In this document: one piece after another, positions 34,051 to 37,751 of the stretch
Position numbering within the stretch: the stretch's first letter is position 1
Layout: every line of letters begins with the position of its first letter
NCBI RefSeq assembly: GCF_016583625.1
Contig: NZ_NRRN01000032.1
Coordinates: 1-37,751 of the forward strand
Reading direction: 5' to 3'
Source of the DNA: Halorhodospira abdelmalekii
GTDB taxonomy: Bacteria; Pseudomonadota; Gammaproteobacteria; Nitrococcales; Halorhodospiraceae
Length of the DNA: 37,751 nucleotides
Position numbers and translations under genes: made by a program
The notes under the pieces: generated by a model
What the model was told of the DNA's origin: nothing
What the model saw: the letters and a program-made list of their open reading frames with translations, nothing else
Database searches by the model: none

Positions 34051-34689
34051 ATGCGCCTTCACGTCATTGCGAGTATCGCACTCGTAGCCATTTCACTCCC
34101 TCTGACCGCGACCGCGAACGACCCGTTCGATGGGCCGAAGGCAAGCGTTGTCTTGCACGCGATGAGTCACTCGCTCGATGTCGACAGGGAGGCCGACGAC
34201 CCCGACCTAGTAGGCGACTATTCTGACTCCGTGACGATGTCCGGGTTGGGCTTTCGCTTGGGCCGGATGATCAGAGAAGAAAGCTTGGTCACCAGCCTTT
34301 ACTTCGAGTTCATCGCAGCTGATAACGATGAGTTCGATGTCGCAGACGACGTTACAGCGGAGATTGGGAACACCATCCTTCTGGGCGGAAGCCTTGGCTA
34401 CGCTTTCTATCCTCACATGGTTTACGTTTCCCTTGGTTTCGGGGCGACCTATTTCAAATACACCGTCGAAGACACTATAGACCTTACTGACGATTACGGC
34501 GCAGGATTCGCCGTCGGGATTGGTTACTCGGGGACATTGACAGATGTCTGGTCCTTCTTCGCCGAATATCGTGGCACTAGCATGTCCGGTGAGTACCAAC
34601 GGACGGAGTTCCTGAGCGGCGACACCGAAGATCACGATGTAGAGCTGCGGCTCAGTTACATTAGCACAGGTTTTAGAGCGAGCTTCTGA
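34051..34689 (+). CDS. Outer-membrane beta-barrel protein of the island
   Basis: ATG 34051 gives a clean signal peptide (residues 1-22, ending TATA-NDPF), while an upstream in-frame ATG at 34006 adds only polar residues. The 212-residue protein has alternating hydrophobic strands with aromatic belts such as LVTSLYFEFIA, ILLGGSLGYAFYPHMVYVSLGFGATYFKY, and ends with a strand LSYISTGFRASF whose terminal Phe fits the BAM signal. The surface loops are Asp/Glu-rich. It resembles the porin-family eight-stranded barrels in general but no close relative is recognisable. It ends eight bases from the convergent nuclease-like gene. Confidence 0.72.
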   Translation: MRLHVIASIALVAISLPLTATANDPFDGPKASVVLHAMSHSLDVDREADDPDLVGDYSDSVTMSGLGFRLGRMIREESLVTSLYFEFIAADNDEFDVADDVTAEIGNTILLGGSLGYAFYPHMVYVSLGFGATYFKYTVEDTIDLTDDYGAGFAVGIGYSGTLTDVWSFFAEYRGTSMSGEYQRTEFLSGDTEDHDVELRLSYISTGFRASF

Positions 34690-34696
34690 AAACGCG

Positions 34697-35959
34697 TCAT
34701 TCATCGCCTAAAAACTTGCCTAATCTTTTTCTGACTTTTTCTTCGGTTATTTTCTCGTAATACCAAAACTCCACCAATTGAACACCAGCTTTCTCCGCCT
34801 TTTCTCTCTTGGACTGATCACGCTCTACAGCTCGCTCATGACCGCTCCTGCCTCCGAAACGTCCAACTGGCCCTGCGTGCTGCTCTCCTTGATACTCAAC
34901 GGCTACCCCTTCATCAGGGAAGTAGATGTCAAATCGCTGTTTTCCGAGAAAGTCCGGACTGGCTTCGCGCTCAATCCGACGACCAGGAAAAATAGCCCTA
35001 ATAGTACGATACAGCTCCGTCTCACTAACCCACCCTTCGCCAACGCGCGGAACACCAATACGATCCCTCAATAGATTTTCAGCTTCCCGCTTGTGCTCCT
35101 TGTTAAGCATATCAAGTCCGCTTTGAATACCCAACTGATTGATGTATGGCAGGTAGTAGAGTTTAATCCTACTTCCCCCATACATAGGATCGTAGGCCTG
35201 TCTAGTTGGCGGCACATCGCGACATAGATGACAAATATCCGCCCTTAATTCAGCTTCAAAAAGAGGCTGGTGCAGTATATTTAACTGTCCGTCTCCGCGC
35301 TCAGGGGATACCAAGTTTTTGTAATACTCCTTTAACCCTTCGGCGCAAGCACAAAGGTAACGTTTTCCGCATATCGGACAAAACCAAACTACATATTCAC
35401 GGACTGATGCTGTAGAGCGGCCTTCTGGAAACAACCATTCAACTGGGCACACACAGGCGCCAACTTGCTCCTTTGTCCAAGGCAGAAAATCCGACGGCAT
35501 GGTGAGAAATGAATCTTTTATCACGAAGCGTCGTTTAGTTTTCAGTGGCTTCTCTTGCAGATGCTGCTCATTTCCCCAAACCGCCTCACCCAAAACTCTT
35601 CTAGTCGTTAGCGGGGCGCGATAGATTAGACTGGAAACGCCTGAGTGATCCCGCTCCGTATCAATAGTTACTTTCACCCCCGAAAACTCTACCCAACCAG
35701 ATTTATGTGCATCCCTGGCGTTTAATGGCTTGGTAGGAAGACCTGGCCCGGCAACCTTCCCTCCGTATAATTGCACTTCGCAACGCAGAAAAGATCGCCC
35801 TATGGCGCTCTCCACTTGACGGCGAATGCGATTACGAAGCACACTGACGAGAGAGTCTGATAAACCCTGCTCACCAAAATGCACCACAACCTCTTCTTCC
35901 GTTATTGGCGCCATCCCGACTTCGATCGTCGTATTCATCGGAGCCCCTGCCGCATCCAT
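34697..35959 (-). CDS. Cys-rich protein with a C-terminal PD-(D/E)XK-like nuclease domain
   Basis: I do not recognise the family. The 420-residue protein has an N-terminal region of about 160 residues, a Cys-rich middle (C169, C171, C194, C197, C203, C205, C243, C246; paired CxC and CxxC units, probably zinc ribbons), and a C-terminal part with FDIYFPDEGVAVEYQGEQH (D344, E355, Q357), a D...ExQ arrangement as in PD-(D/E)XK nucleases of the Vsr-like type, followed by a Glu/Arg-rich helix and VQLVEFWYY. The ATG at 35938 is an alternative start. The gene is visibly AT-richer than its neighbours, consistent with transfer. A TATTAT -10 lies at 35981-35986. A role in DNA cleavage or defence is inference. 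Confidence 0.6.
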   Translation of the reverse strand: MDAAGAPMNTTIEVGMAPITEEEVVVHFGEQGLSDSLVSVLRNRIRRQVESAIGRSFLRCEVQLYGGKVAGPGLPTKPLNARDAHKSGWVEFSGVKVTIDTERDHSGVSSLIYRAPLTTRRVLGEAVWGNEQHLQEKPLKTKRRFVIKDSFLTMPSDFLPWTKEQVGACVCPVEWLFPEGRSTASVREYVVWFCPICGKRYLCACAEGLKEYYKNLVSPERGDGQLNILHQPLFEAELRADICHLCRDVPPTRQAYDPMYGGSRIKLYYLPYINQLGIQSGLDMLNKEHKREAENLLRDRIGVPRVGEGWVSETELYRTIRAIFPGRRIEREASPDFLGKQRFDIYFPDEGVAVEYQGEQHAGPVGRFGGRSGHERAVERDQSKREKAEKAGVQLVEFWYYEKITEEKVRKRLGKFLGDE

Positions 35960-36239
35960 AACTCAACCATCAACATGCTCATAATACCTGCATGCACGCG
36001 CAAAAACGAAGGGGTCACCCCGCAGAGCGACCCCAGATTTCGCGTAGCGCGCCGTCGTATAGCGCCGTCTTACCGGACCACTATCTCATCCCAGCCATAG
36101 CCCGCTGCTTGTCCTTCGGCGGCATCTGACCCCCGGCTGACATCGCCGCACCCAGACCTCGGTCTACGGTCGGCGGCCTGGGCGCTGCCCAACACCGAAA
36201 TGCTTGAGCACCTAGCCTACCACCAGCAGAGGCATGTAC
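35960..36239. other. Intergenic stretch of 280 bp with a minus-strand terminator
   Basis: No gene is supported here. It holds a -10-like TATTAT (35981-35986, minus strand) for the Cys-rich gene, and a terminator-like hairpin at 36011-36034. The rest (36040-36235) is GC-rich and has no obvious open frame, SD or repeat; it may be remnant DNA. Confidence 0.5.
36011..36034 (-). terminator. Hairpin with T-tract downstream of the YgjP-like gene
   Basis: On the minus strand GGGGTC and GACCCC (36029-36034 and 36011-36016) form a 6-bp stem with a 12-nt loop, followed by TTCGTTTTTG. The T-rich run makes this the best intrinsic terminator candidate in the island. It is about 205 bp past the YgjP-like stop. 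Confidence 0.5.
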
Positions 36240-36956
36240 CTAGCCATCCCACCGCTCAGCGCCTAGTGGCAGCTCATTCAGCTCATCACGCGCCTCGCGC
36301 CAAGACGGATAGTGGTCACTCAGCAACTCGATGAAGCGCTCACTGTGGTTGGGCTCGATCAGGTGTAGCATCTCATGGACGACGATGTACTCCAGCAGGT
36401 CCTTCGGCTTCTTGACCAGCTCCGTATTGAGCCGGATGTGACCGGCTCGTGGGTTGCAGCTGCCCCACTTGGTCTTCATGCGCTGCAGGAAATACCTCGC
36501 CACCGAGACACTCAGCTTCTGCTCCCACTTCTCGATCAGGGGCGGCACCGCTTCATGCAGAAGCTGCCGGTGCCAAGCGTGCATGATCTCAGCGCGTTTG
36601 CCCCGGTCGGCACCGGGCCGGACGGTCAGGATGATGCGTTTGTGATCCAGTTTGACGCCGGGGCGTGCTTCGCGCTCTGCCACTGAGAGCAGGTAGCGGC
36701 GGCCCCACAGGTAGTGGCTCTCTCGCTCGACATACTGACGGGGCGTCTCTCGCGCCTGATTCACCAGCTGCGTCTGCTGCTCGCGAATCCATCCCAGCTT
36801 GGCGATGGCGTAAGCGCGAGCCACCTCTAGGCGGGTTTCGCTTGGGGCCACCAAGGTCACCCGCCCGTCCGGTGGATGCACCGATAGATGCACGTTTCGC
36901 ACGGCCTTGCGCGTCACCTCAATGGCAATGTCGCCCAAGGTGATCGTCTCGGTCAT
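36240..36956 (-). CDS. YgjP/SprT-like zinc metallopeptidase (DUF45)
   Basis: The 238-residue protein matches the YgjP-type M48-related family: WGSCNPRAGHIRLN (about 164-177), then VVHEMLHLIEPNHSERF with the zinc-binding HEMLH (194-198) and H204. The N-terminal half is a helical and beta region. Such proteins often lie next to the R subunit gene of type I restriction systems, and here its ATG overlaps the hsdR remnant's stop by four bases, so the pair was one operon. Its molecular role beside hsdR is not established. It seems intact although its partner gene is cut. Confidence 0.88.
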   Translation of the reverse strand: MTETITLGDIAIEVTRKAVRNVHLSVHPPDGRVTLVAPSETRLEVARAYAIAKLGWIREQQTQLVNQARETPRQYVERESHYLWGRRYLLSVAEREARPGVKLDHKRIILTVRPGADRGKRAEIMHAWHRQLLHEAVPPLIEKWEQKLSVSVARYFLQRMKTKWGSCNPRAGHIRLNTELVKKPKDLLEYIVVHEMLHLIEPNHSERFIELLSDHYPSWREARDELNELPLGAERWDG

Positions 36957-37660
36957 GCGTACCCCGCCTGATTCCGGATCAGCTCGAAGACGGCTTCGGT
37001 GGCCTGTCGATTGCGCCCGAGGATCGGGAAGAGCGCATTGAGCACCTGCCGCTCGCGTGCATCGTCGCCACGCCAGCCCGCCGGGGCCTGTTCGCGCATG
37101 GCGCGGTCGATCGCCAGCGCCATCTCCAAATGCTGCTGCGCCTCATCCGGGGAAGGTTCGCGCACCTCGCAGTCGGGGCGCGTCGCGGCGAGGATATCCG
37201 GCAGATTGTTGAAGATCACCTGAGCCTCATGTCGGCCTGCCAGTTCGGACGGCATATTTTGGCTGTTCTGCCCCTGCGCCATCTTCTTGACCAGTTCCTC
37301 GGCCCGCTCCAGGAACTGCTTATAGGACACTGTCTCGTTGCGCCACTCCGCGATCAGGTCATCCAGCAGCTTGGAGAGCTGCTCATAGAAGCGAGGATCG
37401 GTGAGCTGATCGCGGATGATGGTCTTGCGGACGTTGTTGACGATGCCCTCGGCGACAGCATTCTTCGACAGCTTGCCCTGCTGGTTGAGCCGCTGAGCGA
37501 TGGCATCGTGGATGCCGGTCTCGACGATGAGCTCGACTAAGGAGTAGCTGTCCACTGCACCGAGATTGTCTGCCGGGTCGGCCTGGATGTAGGTGTTGAT
37601 GAGGTGGCGCATGTCGGCTTCGTAGGGTTCAAACAGTTGCAAAAATAGATAGACGAACAT
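36953..37660 (-). pseudogene. hsdR: 3' remnant of a type I restriction endonuclease R subunit
   Basis: From about residue 13 (YEADMRHLINTYIQAD) the frame matches the C-terminal helical region of HsdR that follows the helicase domains, through FYEQLSKLLDDLIAEW and APAGWRGDDARERQVLNALF to the end. The roughly 700-800 residues upstream, including the nuclease and DEAD-box motor, are missing. At the 5' end the first residues (MFVYLFLQLFEP) do not resemble HsdR, and the IS607-type tnpA starts 26 bp farther on, so the gene was cut by the insertion. The ATG at 37660 is supplied by the element end; a Met at 37612 is another possible start. No function is expected. Confidence 0.72.
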
Positions 37661-37670
37661 GCTTGTCTAT
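37649..37670. repeat. Small inverted repeat near the tnpA start
   Basis: ATAGAC (37649-37654) and GTCTAT (37665-37670) form a 6-bp inverted repeat. It sits 15 bp before the tnpA ATG and near the element's left end, so it could be a recombinase or repressor binding site. Confidence 0.4.
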
Positions 37671-37685
37671 GCCAATATTCTCCGC

Positions 37686-37751
37686 ATGAAGAGTACCAAG
37701 TTAAGCGCGTGGGCGAAACAGAAGGGGATTGCGTACCGCACGGCTTGGAAC
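37686..37751 (+). mobile_element. tnpA: IS607-family transposase tnpA, N-terminal end only
   Basis: ATG 37686 opens a frame that stays open for 22 codons to the window edge: MKSTKLSAWAKQKGIAYRTAW, which matches the MerR-like helix-turn-helix start of IS607 serine recombinases (L-S-x-[WY]-A-K-x-x-G-[VI]-x-Y-R-T-A-x-x). The rest of the element, normally including tnpB, is outside the window. The hsdR gene ends next to it, consistent with insertion. Confidence 0.72.

Noticed and set aside
32740-37751. A second copy of the dusA 5' end marking the far island boundary
   Set aside because: I looked for DNA coding the APMMEW region to the right and found none in the window; the boundary is probably outside it.

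Overview
The window is high-GC chromosomal DNA from a gammaproteobacterium. The evidence is an LpxH-type lipid A gene, a DamX-like SPOR-domain divisome protein, a FliK-like/FhlB/DUF2802 flagellar trio, a ClassI-type cysS, dusA, and a tRNA-Glu with encoded CCA. The style (purple sulfur or Ectothiorhodospiraceae-like) is an inference I cannot verify without a search.

Layout. Positions 1-2763 (minus strand) hold a truncated membrane protein gene and an ilvD-CBS-domain pair. Positions 2939-15618 (plus) are a run of housekeeping and envelope genes: a short acetyl-CoA synthetase-like ligase, a large MscS-family channel, a TIGR01777 epimerase, an SLT-like lipoprotein, a DUF3108 protein, an unknown two-TM protein, a cyclopropane fatty acid synthase, a cNMP-binding protein, a Ser-rich DUF4870-like membrane protein and a UGT-type glycosyltransferase. 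Positions 15593-17183 (minus) hold a YdcF/ElyC-like protein and a small outer-membrane barrel.

Positions 17379-23205 (minus) form the most interesting block, a compact five-gene operon. In transcription order it encodes a GAF-PAS-GGDEF-EAL protein, a GGDEF cyclase with an unusual N-terminus and a Cys-rich tail, an RsbT-RsbX fusion (kinase plus phosphatase), an RsbR-type STAS scaffold, and a degenerate RsbS-like STAS protein whose usual phospho-Ser site reads Pro. It looks like a stressosome module wired to cyclic-di-GMP turnover rather than to a sigma factor. A tRNA-Glu with a strong promoter follows, reading the same way.

Positions 23940-32786 return to core genes: DamX-like, FliK-like, FhlB-like, DUF2802, cysS, gltX, lpxH and dusA. 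A palindromic repeat sits between lpxH and dusA and supplies the last codons of dusA.

Positions 32787-37751 look like a genomic island inserted at the 5' end of dusA. It has a tyrosine integrase gene broken by two in-frame stops, preceded by a cluster of GTAGCA/TGCTAC sites; an outer-membrane barrel protein; an AT-richer gene for a Cys-rich protein with a PD-(D/E)XK-like C-terminus; a YgjP-type metallopeptidase; and the 3' remnant of a type I restriction hsdR gene. The hsdR remnant is cut by what appears to be an IS607-family element whose tnpA begins at 37686 and runs off the window.
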